Source: Paenibacillus sp. FSL R5-0766
Lineage (GTDB): Bacteria; Bacillota; Bacilli; Paenibacillales; Paenibacillaceae
DNA length: 64,000 bases
Direction: 5' to 3'
NCBI RefSeq assembly: GCF_037971845.1
Contig: NZ_CP150227.1
Location: 4,030,001 to 4,094,000 of the forward strand
Part shown: piece after piece, positions 43,959 through 53,895 of the stretch
Position numbering within the stretch: position 1 is the stretch's first letter
Layout of the letters: each line of letters opens with the position of its first letter
The notes under the pieces: generated by a model
Told to the model about the DNA's origin: nothing
The model's input: only the letters and a program-made list of their open reading frames with translations
Databases searched by the model: none
Translations under genes and position numbers: made by a program

Positions 43959-45402
43959 TCAACTTCCTTTCCAGTCGTCCCAGCAGCTTGGACAAAATGA
44001 ACGTCATTACAAAGTAGATGGCTGCTGCAATCAAAAATGGACTCAAGCCTTGGTACGTAATGTTTTTGACCACACTTGCCTGATACATAATGTCCACCAT
44101 ACCGATAACGGAGATAATGGAGGATTCTTTGATGATGGTTATGAATTCATTACCGATCGCCGGTAATACAGCTTTGAATGCCTGTGGCAATATGATATAA
44201 CGCATCGCGGCGCCTCTTCCCATACCTAGGGAACGAGCTGCCTCCAACTGACCACGATCCACACCTTGGATACCCGCACGGAAAATCTCTGCCAGATACG
44301 CACCACTATTGATGGAAAGTGTGATAATACCCGCTTGCAGGGGACTAAAATTAATACCAAATGTCAAGGCCAATCCGTAATAGATTATCATCAATTGCAC
44401 TAACATTGGAGTACCACGAATGACTTCGACATACGCTGTTCCAATCCAACGCAGAATGGCTACATCATGCAGACGGAACAAACAGATGATCAGTCCGATA
44501 ATAACCCCAAATATTACACCAAGTGCAGATAACAGGAGCGTGTATCCTACACCTGTTGCATAGAAGCTCTTGTATTGCCAGAACACTTCAATTATATTTT
44601 GTGATTTGTTCACTTTATCAGCCATCAGGAGACTGGCGTCTGTGACCATTTGTTCGATCTTATTTTCACTTTTCAATCGTTCGAGCGTTCCATTTACCGC
44701 ACTTAGCAACTCTGTATTACCTTTACGGATTCCAATTGCTGCTTCTACCTGTTCTTCATCAGGAACAGCAGGAGCAAGTGCAATCACATCGTCCAGATAT
44801 CCCGCAGCAACGGTATCTTCAACGATTGCTGCATTTATACGATTCGTTTGCAACTGCAACACAATATCAGATATTTTATCAAGCGCAGTAAGCTTCGCTC
44901 CAGGGATATTCTGTCCAATTGTCTCTTGAATGGAACCCTTCTGCACCCCTATTTTTTCATTTTCCAGTTCTGCCATCGTCGGATATTTGTCTTTATCCGC
45001 ACTGCGAACCATGATTACTTGTTTAGACTTGTAATAGGTGTCGGAAAAATCAATACTTTGCTTCCGCTCATCGGTTGGTGTCATGCCCGAGATGACCAGA
45101 TCCACACGGCCACTCTGCAATGCAGGCAGGAGTCCGTCGAAGCCCATATCTTCAATGACAAGCTCAGCGCCAAGGTCTTTGGCAATTTCTTTGGCAATGG
45201 CAATATCAAACCCTACGATTTGATCTTTGCCATCGATCACTTTATGGAATTCATAGGGTGCAAAATCGGCACTTGTACCGAGCACCAGCTTTTTACTGCT
45301 TGAATTGTCTGAAGTCCCACTTGCAAATGCCACAGGAACGGCAGTCGTCAGCAGAACAACAAAGGTCAACAGCATCATAGTGTAACGACTTATCAATTTC
45401 AA
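43939..45402 (-). CDS. fused amino-acid-binding protein and ABC permease
   Basis: A 487-residue fusion. A signal peptide or anchor (about 1-28) leads to a family-3 solute-binding domain (about 35-265: [34 protein letters not shown]), joined to a permease domain (about 280-487) with the HisM/GlnP-type EAA loop [20 protein letters not shown] and [10 protein letters not shown]. Family knowledge: such fused SBD-TMD transporters (as in GlnPQ of lactococci) bring the receptor to the membrane permanently. Substrate unknown; polar amino acids are usual. Divergent from an M20 peptidase, with operator-like palindromes between. Confidence 0.93.
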   Translation of the reverse strand: MKLISRYTMMLLTFVVLLTTAVPVAFASGTSDNSSSKKLVLGTSADFAPYEFHKVIDGKDQIVGFDIAIAKEIAKDLGAELVIEDMGFDGLLPALQSGRVDLVISGMTPTDERKQSIDFSDTYYKSKQVIMVRSADKDKYPTMAELENEKIGVQKGSIQETIGQNIPGAKLTALDKISDIVLQLQTNRINAAIVEDTVAAGYLDDVIALAPAVPDEEQVEAAIGIRKGNTELLSAVNGTLERLKSENKIEQMVTDASLLMADKVNKSQNIIEVFWQYKSFYATGVGYTLLLSALGVIFGVIIGLIICLFRLHDVAILRWIGTAYVEVIRGTPMLVQLMIIYYGLALTFGINFSPLQAGIITLSINSGAYLAEIFRAGIQGVDRGQLEAARSLGMGRGAAMRYIILPQAFKAVLPAIGNEFITIIKESSIISVIGMVDIMYQASVVKNITYQGLSPFLIAAAIYFVMTFILSKLLGRLERKLSASDRR

Positions 45403-45446
45403 CCTTGTTCTCTCCCCTTACAATACTTTGTATGCTTCTCATGTTG

Positions 45447-45486
45447 ATGACTGAGTCATTATAAAGTACAATGCATGATTATGCAA
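45447..45486 (-). promoter_or_regulatory. promoter of the amino-acid ABC operon with two palindromes
   Basis: TTGCAT (45481-45486), a 17-bp spacer and a consensus TATAAT (45458-45463) on the minus strand give a start near 45451. Two palindromes overlie it: TGCAT-GATT-ATGCA (45472-45485) across the -35 and spacer, and ATGACT-G-AGTCAT (45447-45459) across the -10 and start. Both look like repressor sites; no regulator is identified. Confidence 0.6.
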
Positions 45487-45512
45487 TGCATTTTGACATT
45501 ACAAATCTTGAC

Positions 45513-45547
45513 TTGTTTCTGAAAAAATAAAGCAAACATGATATAAT
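45513..45547 (+). promoter_or_regulatory. extended -10 promoter and CodY-like box of the M20 peptidase gene
   Basis: TG-A-TATAAT (45539-45547) is an extended -10 element about 30 bp before the ATG. TTGTTTCTGAAAAAA (45513-45527) matches the CodY consensus AATTTTCWGAAAATT at 10 of 15 positions. CodY control would fit a peptidase gene beside an amino-acid importer, but the match is moderate. Confidence 0.45.
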
Positions 45548-45584
45548 CAATAAATTATTTTCATTTTGCATAAGGAGTTTACTA

Positions 45585-46760
45585 ATGACATCTAACAAAT
45601 CACAGATCCTGACGGTTATTGATCAATATGCTTCCCGTTTTAAAGCCATTTCATCATATATCGGTGCCAACCCCGAACTGGGGAATGAAGAGTATCTTGC
45701 TTCTGCTCGTTTGAAAGAAGAACTGGTCTTCCACGGTTTCACTGTAGAGGCTCCAATCCTCGGTCTGGAGACAGCCTTTATCGGAACCTATTCAGCCGCC
45801 AAACCCGGCCCTACCATTGCTTTATTGTGCGAATATGACGCCTTGCCGGAGATCGGTCATGCTTGTGGTCACCATCTGATCTGCATGATGAGTCTTGGAG
45901 CTGCTGTTGGGCTGAAATCCATTCTGGATGAAGTAGGCGGAACAATTAAAGTGTTTGGTACACCCGCTGAAGAGACACGTGGTGCCAAAGTTCCGATGGC
46001 GGAAGCAGGCCTGTTCGATGACTGTGATGTCGCTCTCATGGCGCATCCGTATTATGCCTACGAAAAGTCAGGCAGCTCGCTGGCTATTGATGCTGTGCAA
46101 TTTGAATTCCATGGCCGATCTTCACATGCTGCTGCAAGTCCGCACGAAGGTATTAATGCTCTTGATGCCGTCATTCAAACGTTCAACGGAATCAACGCAT
46201 TCCGACAACAAGTAAAAAGCACCGTGCGCATTCATGGTGTGATCAACAACGGAGGTCAGGCAGCAAATATCATTCCTGACTATGCTTCTGCGCAGTTTTA
46301 TGTACGGGCAGCAACTCGCAAAGAACTGAATATCCTCACAGAACGTGTGATTCAGATCGCTGAAGGCTCTGCTCTCCAGACAGGATGCAAGCTGGTGACA
46401 TCCAACTATGAAACCTCCTATGACGAGATGGTTACCAATGAAGCATTCTCAGCTGCGTTTAGTCAAAATCTGATGGAACTTGGTATCCCGCAAGAAGAGA
46501 TCGTGAGTGGTAATGATCACGGATCTATGGACATCGGTAATGTTTCCCTGAAATGTCCTGCGATCCATCCTTACATCCGTGTTGTGGATGAGGTTCATAC
46601 ACTGCACTCCATAGCCTTCCGTGACCTTGCACTACAGGAGCGCGCGCTGGACGGCATGATTCTGGGAGCCAAGGCACTTGCTACAACAGCCTATGACGTA
46701 CTGAGCCAGCCAGAGCTGCTTCAAACCATCCGCACGGAGTTCGAGCAAGCTATTCGCTAA
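45585..46760 (+). CDS. M20-family metallopeptidase / amidohydrolase
   Basis: A 391-residue M20 enzyme of the AbgB/PM20D2-like group. The metal-binding and catalytic region CEYDALPEIGHACGHHLICM near residues 87-106 and TPAEETRGAKV near 137-147 carries the conserved Asp, His and Glu residues; the dimerisation domain follows (FEFHGRSSHAAASPHEGINA). Such enzymes split N-acyl amino acids or dipeptides. AAGGAG precedes the ATG. The gene faces an amino-acid ABC importer and may supply its substrate. A strong terminator follows. Cytosolic. Confidence 0.9.
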   Translation: MTSNKSQILTVIDQYASRFKAISSYIGANPELGNEEYLASARLKEELVFHGFTVEAPILGLETAFIGTYSAAKPGPTIALLCEYDALPEIGHACGHHLICMMSLGAAVGLKSILDEVGGTIKVFGTPAEETRGAKVPMAEAGLFDDCDVALMAHPYYAYEKSGSSLAIDAVQFEFHGRSSHAAASPHEGINALDAVIQTFNGINAFRQQVKSTVRIHGVINNGGQAANIIPDYASAQFYVRAATRKELNILTERVIQIAEGSALQTGCKLVTSNYETSYDEMVTNEAFSAAFSQNLMELGIPQEEIVSGNDHGSMDIGNVSLKCPAIHPYIRVVDEVHTLHSIAFRDLALQERALDGMILGAKALATTAYDVLSQPELLQTIRTEFEQAIR

Positions 46761-46785
46761 AATTCACTTTCAACATGTTATATAG

Positions 46786-46834
46786 GGGTGCCCTGAACAA
46801 TCTTGGATTTCAAGCTGTTCAGGGCACCCTTTTT
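46786..46834 (+). terminator. terminator of the M20 gene
   Basis: GGGTGCCCTGAACA pairs perfectly with TGTTCAGGGCACCC and is followed by TTTTT, 25 bp after the stop codon. Confidence 0.93.
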
Positions 46835-46997
46835 CTAAATTATCTGTAAGTATATTCAGCCCGAAGCTGGAAATGCTGTGAAAGAAACCTTTGAAAACGA
46901 TGAAAATAATACATTTTATTACAGTAAATGTGATTCATTTGCTGGCTAACTTGGTTAATTATAACTATAACTTATCCTATATTCAGGAGGTGCTGTC

Positions 46998-48764
46998 ATG
47001 CTGCTCGAAGCCATGTATCATGTTCCTCGTGACAAGTGGGCTTATGCCTATAATTCGTCTACCATACATCTGCGCGTACGAACCAAACGTAATGATGTGC
47101 AATATGTGACCGCACTGACCGGAGATAAGTACGATTGGAATGGAACGTACAAGGAAATTCAATTGGAGAAGGCTGCTTCGGATAATATGTTTGATTATTG
47201 GGAGGCTGCCGTCAAGCCACAATTCAAACGTCTCACTTATATATTTCGGATAACTGCCGGTTCAGAAGATGTTTTTCTAGCGGATAATGGCATTCATTAT
47301 GAGACCCCCTATCCAACTGGAGGATATTATGAGTTCTCGTATATACATGAAATTGATGTGTTTAAGGTGCCCGAGTGGGCCAAAGAAGCCGTCTTTTATC
47401 AGATCATGACGGAACGGTTTGCTAATGGAGATCCCAAGCTGAATCCTAAAGAAACGCATGACTGGGGTGGCAAACCTGAGTTGGACAATTATTTTGGTGG
47501 AGATCTGCAAGGTGTACTGGATCATCTGTATGACCTAACTGAACTTGGCGTGAACGCCATTTACTTTACCCCGTTATTCCAGGCCAATTCCTACCACAAA
47601 TACGACACGATTGATTATAAAAAAGTCGACCCCCATTTCGGTGATAATGCCCTGCTTAAACAATTGACAGAAGAATGTCATCGCCTGGGTATACGTGTCA
47701 TGCTTGACGCGGTGTTTAACCATTGCAGCGAAGACTTCCCTCCTTTTCAAGACGTTCTCCAGAATGGAAAAAACTCTAAGTATGCCGACTGGTTCCACAT
47801 CAATGAATATCCGGTTCAGATCAAGGATGGTATACCAACCTACGATACATTTGGGTTCTATGGCAACATGCCCAAGTTCAATACAGCCAACCCTGAGGTT
47901 AAGGCATATCTACTCGATGTAGCTGAGTACTGGATCAAGGAAATCAAGCTGGATGGGTGGCGTCTGGATGTAGCAAATGAGGTGGATAACCATTTCTGGC
48001 GTGATTTTCGCAAGGTTGTTAAGGCAGCGAATCCGGAAGCCTATATTGTTGGTGAAGTATGGAGCGACTCCTTGACCTGGCTCATGGGGGATCAATTCGA
48101 TTCCGTCATGAATTATCCATTTGCCGACAAAGTGCTCCAGTTCTTCTGCGGTTCAATGGATGGGTATAACTTTGCCAACGAGATGGGTTCACTGATTATG
48201 CGCTATCCGCAACAAACCAACGAAGTGATCTTTAATATGCTGTGCAGCCACGATACCCCACGATTGCTTACCCGGTTAGGAGAAGACAAACGCCGTTTAA
48301 AATTGTCGGTTGTATTTCTTTTCACCTATATCGGCACACCTTGTATTTTCTACGGCGATGAGGTGGGAATTAGTGGTGATGCTGACCCGGATTGTCGAAA
48401 ATGTATGGAATGGGACCCGGCCAAGCAAGACAGAGAATTGTATGATTTCTATCGCCTGATGATCGATTTACGCAAAAGTAATGAAGCCCTGCGCAAAGGA
48501 CGCTTCCGATTCCTCAAGGCTGACCACAATGATCCCTGTATCGTGTACGAGCGTGCGGATGACAACCTTCACTTTACCGTATGGATGAACAATACACCTC
48601 AAGATCGAACGCTTTCTCATCCTATGGAAACCAAAGACTGGAAAGATGCATTAACTGAAGAGCCTGTGTTTCCAGCCGATGGAATGATGAATATTAAGCT
48701 TGACCCCTATGGGTACCGCATTTTGTATAGACAGCTTGATCCTACAACCATCCAACACGGCTGA
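46998..48764 (+). CDS. neopullulanase / cyclomaltodextrinase (GH13)
   Basis: A 588-residue GH13 enzyme. The N-terminal 120 residues form a CBM34-like domain typical of neopullulanase, maltogenic amylase and cyclomaltodextrinase. The barrel shows YFTPLFQANSYHKYDTIDY, DAVFNHCSEDFPPFQD, nucleophile Asp in DGWRLDVANEVD, acid Glu in YIVGEVWSDS, and the third carboxylate in LCSHDTPRLL. AGGAGG precedes the ATG. No signal peptide, so it acts in the cytosol on imported maltodextrins or cyclodextrins, or in glycogen turnover; the neighbouring glg genes favour the latter setting. Confidence 0.92.
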   Translation: MLLEAMYHVPRDKWAYAYNSSTIHLRVRTKRNDVQYVTALTGDKYDWNGTYKEIQLEKAASDNMFDYWEAAVKPQFKRLTYIFRITAGSEDVFLADNGIHYETPYPTGGYYEFSYIHEIDVFKVPEWAKEAVFYQIMTERFANGDPKLNPKETHDWGGKPELDNYFGGDLQGVLDHLYDLTELGVNAIYFTPLFQANSYHKYDTIDYKKVDPHFGDNALLKQLTEECHRLGIRVMLDAVFNHCSEDFPPFQDVLQNGKNSKYADWFHINEYPVQIKDGIPTYDTFGFYGNMPKFNTANPEVKAYLLDVAEYWIKEIKLDGWRLDVANEVDNHFWRDFRKVVKAANPEAYIVGEVWSDSLTWLMGDQFDSVMNYPFADKVLQFFCGSMDGYNFANEMGSLIMRYPQQTNEVIFNMLCSHDTPRLLTRLGEDKRRLKLSVVFLFTYIGTPCIFYGDEVGISGDADPDCRKCMEWDPAKQDRELYDFYRLMIDLRKSNEALRKGRFRFLKADHNDPCIVYERADDNLHFTVWMNNTPQDRTLSHPMETKDWKDALTEEPVFPADGMMNIKLDPYGYRILYRQLDPTTIQHG

Positions 48765-48799
48765 GGTTTAAATTCTGAACAGTCATATAAAAGAAAAGA

Positions 48800-48855
48800 A
48801 AAACACTTCCATCGTCTCAGATGATACTTCATTCTGAACTTTGGAAGTGTTTTGT
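48800..48855 (+). terminator. terminator of the neopullulanase gene
   Basis: AAAACACTTCCA pairs with TTGGAAGTGTTTT, with an inner CAGATGATACTTCATTCTG hairpin, followed by a GTTTATT tail. Confidence 0.8.
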
Positions 48856-48867
48856 TTATTGGATTGA

Positions 48868-48900
48868 AAAAAGCCACAGCATGATATGCTGCGACTTTTT
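48868..48900 (-). terminator. terminator of the glgBA operon
   Basis: On the minus strand AAAAAGTCGCAGCAT and ATGCTGTGGCTTTTTT pair around ATC with one mismatch, 10 bp after the glgA stop. Confidence 0.8.
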
Positions 48901-48910
48901 CAGGATTGCA

Positions 48911-50353
48911 TCAGTTTACAGGGTCAAGTGTGATCCGACGATAAATGTCCATATATTCTTCAGCAGAGACGTTCCAGCTGTATTCTCCACCCATTGCATT
49001 CTTCACAATTTTCTTCCAGTGTTCTGGCTGTTTGTAGATCTCCTCAGCACGCCGAATGGTATTCATCATGTCATGTGCATTAAAGCTTGTGAATGAGAAA
49101 CCATTCCCTTCTCCAGTAAACTCGTTATATGCCTGTACAGTATCGTTCAGACCGCCTGTTTCCCTTACGAGAGGCACACTACCGTACCGCAGAGCCAGCA
49201 GCTGACTAATACCACACGGCTCGAATCTGGATGGCATCAGGAAGATATCACTGCCTGCATAGAACCGACGGGATAACCCGTCGTTGAACTTAATCTGTGC
49301 AGACATTTTAAGTGGATAACGATTCGCGGCTTCACGGAACCAGTGTTCATACGCCTGCTCTCCTGTCCCCAGTACCGCGAATTGAATGTCATCATAATAC
49401 AACAATTCATCCAGGATACGACAGACCAGATCAAGTCCTTTGGAATCCACAAGCCTTGTGACCATGACCATAAGGGGTACATCAGGTCGAACAGGCAAGC
49501 CAAGTTCCTTTTGCAGCTCAATTTTGTTTTCCGTTTTCTTGGACAGACTTGTTCTGTATTTCACCGGGATCTTGGTGTCTGTAGCCGGATTGTAGCTCTT
49601 GGTATCAATGCCATTTACAATCCCGCTGAATCGATCTCCAAGTGAACTAAGCAGTCCGTCCAGACCGTATCCGTAATAAGATGTTTTCACTTCCTGTGCG
49701 TAAGTTGGACTAACGGTTGTTACATGGTCAGCGTAGACAATTCCAGCCTTCAGGAAGTTGACATTACCGTAATACTCGGCTCCATCCACGGTGAAATATC
49801 GATCGTCCAGCTCAAGGATATCACTGAATAACTCATGCGGGAATACCCCTTGATACAACAAGTTATGTATGGTGAATACCGTACGAATATCACTGTAGAA
49901 TGGATCGTGTCTGTAGTGTGCTTCAAGCACCAAAGGAATCATTCCTGCATGCCAGTCATGACTGTGCAGCACGTCAGGCTTGAACTCAATCTGTGGCAAC
50001 ACTTCGAGAACTGCACGGTTGAAGAAGGCGAAACGCTCGCCATCATCCATGTAACCGTACACTCCATCACGCCCAAAATAATACTCATTATCCACAAAAT
50101 AGACTGGAATCCCATCATGGACCAGCATTTCTATTCCACAATAGGGTCTGCGCCAGCCAAGAGGCACATCCGTTGTAATTACGGACTGTAACGCGTCTTT
50201 ATACTCATCGGGAATCCCCTTGTACTTAGGCATAATCACCCGCACATCTGCCCCGCTCTTCTTCAATGCAAACGGGAGAGCACCGATTACGTCAGCAAGG
50301 CCTCCTGTTTTGATAAATGGATGTACTTCAGCAGCAGCAAATAGAATATTCAT
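48911..50353 (-). CDS. glgA: glycogen synthase
   Basis: A 480-residue GT5 glycogen synthase that adds glucose from ADP-glucose to growing alpha-1,4 chains. The N-terminal KTGGL motif (residues 15-19) in VHPFIKTGGLADVIGALP is diagnostic; also visible are HSHDWHAGMIPL, YGNVNFLKAGIVYADHVTTV and the C-terminal SRFEPCGISQLLALRYGSVP with the catalytic Glu. Length is standard. Its first codon overlaps the end of glgB by 4 bp (ATGA), so the genes are translationally coupled. Confidence 0.96.
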   Translation of the reverse strand: MNILFAAAEVHPFIKTGGLADVIGALPFALKKSGADVRVIMPKYKGIPDEYKDALQSVITTDVPLGWRRPYCGIEMLVHDGIPVYFVDNEYYFGRDGVYGYMDDGERFAFFNRAVLEVLPQIEFKPDVLHSHDWHAGMIPLVLEAHYRHDPFYSDIRTVFTIHNLLYQGVFPHELFSDILELDDRYFTVDGAEYYGNVNFLKAGIVYADHVTTVSPTYAQEVKTSYYGYGLDGLLSSLGDRFSGIVNGIDTKSYNPATDTKIPVKYRTSLSKKTENKIELQKELGLPVRPDVPLMVMVTRLVDSKGLDLVCRILDELLYYDDIQFAVLGTGEQAYEHWFREAANRYPLKMSAQIKFNDGLSRRFYAGSDIFLMPSRFEPCGISQLLALRYGSVPLVRETGGLNDTVQAYNEFTGEGNGFSFTSFNAHDMMNTIRRAEEIYKQPEHWKKIVKNAMGGEYSWNVSAEEYMDIYRRITLDPVN

Positions 50354-52356
50354 GCCTTTGTCCTCCTCTTCGGTTTGAGCGTATTGCTTTCATTTTTATT
50401 CTTCGTTTTTGAACTGACGGAAGTTATAGTCGCAGGTGATTCATCCGTTTTCCGACGCGTGTTCTTTTTTATAATCACGATGCTAAGCGGAGGCAATACC
50501 AATTCGAGACTATGCGGATGCCCATGAAAAGGAATCTTTTCGGTAGGCAGCTGCATATCATTAGTAATGCCTGAACCGCCGTAAACGGAATGGTCACTGT
50601 TCAGTACTTCGGTATACATACCGGGACGCATGACACCAATCCGGTAACGCTCCCGCTTGACCGGCTGAAAGTTAATGAGCACAAGGAGTGTATCCGCAGG
50701 TTTTTTTCCTTTGCGTACGTATGAAATGACACTCTGGTCCTGATCATCCGGAGTGATCCATTCATAACCGTCTAGGGAATGATCAAGCTCCCACAAAGCT
50801 TTTTCACTCAAGTACAGGTTAGACAGCTCACGCTCAAACTTATGCAAATTGCGGTGACTGTCATAATCCAGCAAGAACCAGTCCAGTTGATCCTCATCTT
50901 TCCATTCGATGAACTGGCCAAAGTCTCCACCCATAAACAACAGCTTTTTCCCTGGGAAAGTCATAAAATAGCCCAGAAAAGCACGCATGCCGGCAAATTT
51001 CTGTTCATAAGTTCCTGGCATCTTGTCGAGGAGCGACTTTTTGCCATGAACAACCTCGTCATGTGACAGAGGTAGCACATAATTTTCAGCAAAGGAGTAT
51101 ACGACCGGGAAAGTCAGCAAATGATGTTTGGAAGGACGCTCGTGAAAATCAGATTCCATGTAATCAAGCGTATCGTTCATCCAGCCCATGTTCCATTTGT
51201 AGTTGAAGCCCAGACCACCTTCATCTACAGGTAAAGTCACCATTGGCCATGCACTGGATTCTTCAGCCATCATCAATGCATAAGGGAAATACTTGAACAC
51301 CGTCTCATTCAGCTGCTGCAAAAAAGCTACAGCTTCCTTGTTCTCAAGACCACCTTCATCATTGGTACGATATTGGCCTGGCTGCTTCTCAAAATCAAGC
51401 CGAAGCATACTCGTAACCGCATCAACACGGAGTCCGTCAAAATGATACATCTCCATCCAATATAATGCATTGGAGATCAGAAATGAACGAATCTCAGGTT
51501 TCGAGTAGTCAAAGCTAAGAGTACCCCAGCCTGGCTTCTCTGCTAACATCGGGTCTGCATACTCATACAAAGGCGTACCATCAAACATACGCAACCCATG
51601 AGCATCTTTGGCAAAATGCGCTGGTACCCAATCCAGCAGAACTCCAATTCCAGCCTGATGTAGTGTATCCACCAGATACATCAGATCTTTGGGCTGTCCG
51701 TAACGGCTTGTTGGCGCGTAAAATCCAGTGTTTTGGTATCCCCACGAAAGATCATAAGGATGCTCACTAAGAGGCATCATCTCAACATGGGTATATTTCA
51801 TTTCCAATAAGTAAGGAACAAGCAAATCAGCCATCTCTCGATAACTGTAGAGGCTTCCGTCTTCTTTGCGCTTCCAGGTTCCCATATGCATTTCATAAAT
51901 ATGTAGGGGTTTATTATACAGCCCGCGTTGTTTGCGTCTCCAGGCTCCATCATTCCATTTGTACCCTTCGATTGAACTGGTGACAGAGGCTGTCTGAGGT
52001 CGAACCTCCGCATGAAACGCATAAGGATCGGCTTTGAGCAATTCTGTTCCATCTTCCGTTAATATACGGAACTTGTATAAAGTTCCTTCACTAATTTCCG
52101 GAAAAAAACGACTCCAAAATCCTGATTCGGGTATCTTATATAAAGGTTCCTTTTCACCTTTCCATCCATTACGGTCCAGAGCCAATCCTACTTCTGCGGC
52201 ATTTGGTGCCCACACGGTAAAGCGATACCCCTGACGGCCATCGCAGATCTCAGGCTGTGCGCCCAAAATTCGATAACTGTGATGAAGGTTACCTTCATGA
52301 AATAAATAAATATGCTCCGGCAATATGTCCGGGTGTGCCAACGGTTGAATGGCCAA
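50350..52356 (-). CDS. glgB: 1,4-alpha-glucan branching enzyme
   Basis: A 668-residue GH13 branching enzyme that cuts an alpha-1,4 chain and reattaches it in alpha-1,6 linkage. The N-terminal CBM48 region includes FTVWAPNAAEVGLALDRNGW. The barrel shows DWVPAHFAKDAHGL, nucleophile Asp in FDGLRVDAVTSML, acid Glu in LMMAEESSAWP, and LPLSHDEVVHGKKSL. A basic, Lys/Thr-rich tail of about 35 residues follows the normal end and is unusual. The start is TTG 52356 with AAGAAGGTG upstream. Followed by glgA, with 4-bp overlap; divergent from glgC. Confidence 0.95.
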   Translation of the reverse strand: MAIQPLAHPDILPEHIYLFHEGNLHHSYRILGAQPEICDGRQGYRFTVWAPNAAEVGLALDRNGWKGEKEPLYKIPESGFWSRFFPEISEGTLYKFRILTEDGTELLKADPYAFHAEVRPQTASVTSSIEGYKWNDGAWRRKQRGLYNKPLHIYEMHMGTWKRKEDGSLYSYREMADLLVPYLLEMKYTHVEMMPLSEHPYDLSWGYQNTGFYAPTSRYGQPKDLMYLVDTLHQAGIGVLLDWVPAHFAKDAHGLRMFDGTPLYEYADPMLAEKPGWGTLSFDYSKPEIRSFLISNALYWMEMYHFDGLRVDAVTSMLRLDFEKQPGQYRTNDEGGLENKEAVAFLQQLNETVFKYFPYALMMAEESSAWPMVTLPVDEGGLGFNYKWNMGWMNDTLDYMESDFHERPSKHHLLTFPVVYSFAENYVLPLSHDEVVHGKKSLLDKMPGTYEQKFAGMRAFLGYFMTFPGKKLLFMGGDFGQFIEWKDEDQLDWFLLDYDSHRNLHKFERELSNLYLSEKALWELDHSLDGYEWITPDDQDQSVISYVRKGKKPADTLLVLINFQPVKRERYRIGVMRPGMYTEVLNSDHSVYGGSGITNDMQLPTEKIPFHGHPHSLELVLPPLSIVIIKKNTRRKTDESPATITSVSSKTKNKNESNTLKPKRRTKA

Positions 52357-52549
52357 GAGATCACCTTCTTTTCAAGAAAATAGATATAACAGTAACCATT
52401 ACCCCATTCTAGCCAAGTTGAAAAGAAAAATGCGGTGTCTTAGAAAATGTTGTCTTTTTTCTGAATTTTTACAGTAACAATCGTTTCATCTGCTCTACTT
52501 TGCGTTAATGATGTACTACAATGCACAATATTTTGGGAGGGAAACGATT

Positions 52550-53776
52550 ATGTTTAATAAAGATTGCATCGCTATGCTGTTGGCGGGAGGAGAAGGGAAG
52601 CGATTAGCCCCTTTAACCTCAAGTATCGCAAAACCCGCTGTACCGTTTGGCGGGCACTACCGGATCATCGATTTTCCTCTCAGTAACTGCGTTAATTCAG
52701 GAATTGACACTGTAGGTGTACTGACGCAGTACCAAGCGGAATCTTTGCATGATCACATTGGTCAAGGCGAACCATGGGGACATGGTAACTCAAGTCAGGC
52801 AGGAATTTCCTTACTTCCATCTTATCATACAGGAAATGACGAATACTTGGGAACGGCGGATGCTATTTATAAAAATATTGACTATATTGATCAGCAAAAC
52901 CCCGAAAATGTTCTAATTTTGTCGGGTGATCATATTTATCATATGAATTATCGCGAGATGTTGGAGGCTCATCAAGCCAATAATGCAGCAGCAACGATTT
53001 CAGTAATGGAAGTTCCATGGGATGAAGCACATCGCTTCGGTATTATGGCTGCTGATGAGAATTTACGTGTAACCGAGTTTGCCGAGAAACCGGCTGAACC
53101 AAAAAGTAATCTGGCTTCAATGGGCATTTACATGTTCAAATGGGATTATCTGAAACGCCATCTCTTGGAAGATGCCGCTAACCCTGAATCCAGCCATGAC
53201 TTCGGTAAAGATGTGATTCCTCAAATGTTGAACGAAAATAATCCCCTCTTTGTCTATAACTTTAATGGTTATTGGAAAGACGTAGGTACGGTTAAGAGCC
53301 TTTGGGATGCACATATGGATCTGTTACACAACGAGGAAGACTGGAGTCTGCAAAAAGAAAACTGGCCGATGTTTACTCGCGACTGGCGCTCCAAGCCAAG
53401 TGCTTACAAAGCAAGACATACAAAGATCGAACATGTTACTTCCATGATTCACGATTCTTGTGCAATCGAAGGTCGTTCGGAGCGTTCCGTTATCTTCTGC
53501 GGTGCAGAAGTGGGTAAAGGCTCTGAGGTTAAAGACAGTGTCGTTATGCCAAACGCACGCATAGGCCGTGGGGTTCACATCGAACGCGCCATCATCGGTG
53601 AAGGTGCAATAATCAAGGACGGTGCAATCGTTAAAGGTACGGCGGATGAAATTGTGGTCGTTGGACCTAACGAGATCGTCTCTGCCAAACCGGCTGTCCG
53701 TACGCAACCTGTTCGTATGTTGAAAGAAGTATATGAGAAAAGTGGACGCCTGCGCACTGGTGAACTTTCTTCATAA
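52550..53776 (+). CDS. glgC: glucose-1-phosphate adenylyltransferase
   Basis: A 408-residue enzyme that makes ADP-glucose from ATP and glucose 1-phosphate, the committed step in glycogen synthesis. The start is ATG 52550 with GGGAGGG upstream; the in-frame ATG at 52508 lacks a site. Visible: [20 protein letters not shown] with the nucleotide-binding Gly/Arg/Lys, [30 protein letters not shown], and the C-terminal left-handed beta-helix with hexapeptide-like repeats. Divergent from glgBA. No glgD or glgP is in the window, unlike the glgBCDAP operon of B. subtilis. Confidence 0.96.
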   Translation: MFNKDCIAMLLAGGEGKRLAPLTSSIAKPAVPFGGHYRIIDFPLSNCVNSGIDTVGVLTQYQAESLHDHIGQGEPWGHGNSSQAGISLLPSYHTGNDEYLGTADAIYKNIDYIDQQNPENVLILSGDHIYHMNYREMLEAHQANNAAATISVMEVPWDEAHRFGIMAADENLRVTEFAEKPAEPKSNLASMGIYMFKWDYLKRHLLEDAANPESSHDFGKDVIPQMLNENNPLFVYNFNGYWKDVGTVKSLWDAHMDLLHNEEDWSLQKENWPMFTRDWRSKPSAYKARHTKIEHVTSMIHDSCAIEGRSERSVIFCGAEVGKGSEVKDSVVMPNARIGRGVHIERAIIGEGAIIKDGAIVKGTADEIVVVGPNEIVSAKPAVRTQPVRMLKEVYEKSGRLRTGELSS

Positions 53777-53784
53777 GAATATGC

Positions 53785-53820
53785 AAAAAAGGTGAGCCTT
53801 GGATGGCTCACCTTTTTTTT
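53785..53820 (+). terminator. terminator of glgC, bidirectional
   Basis: GGTGAGCC-TTGGAT-GGCTCACC with AAAAAA before and eight T after, so it also serves the convergent sensor kinase gene. Confidence 0.93.
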
Positions 53821-53895
53821 GTGTTGATATGGAAGTTATAAAGCGTACATGCTCGATCAATCATCAGGTAGAAAAATCTCTTATCTTTTAAAACC

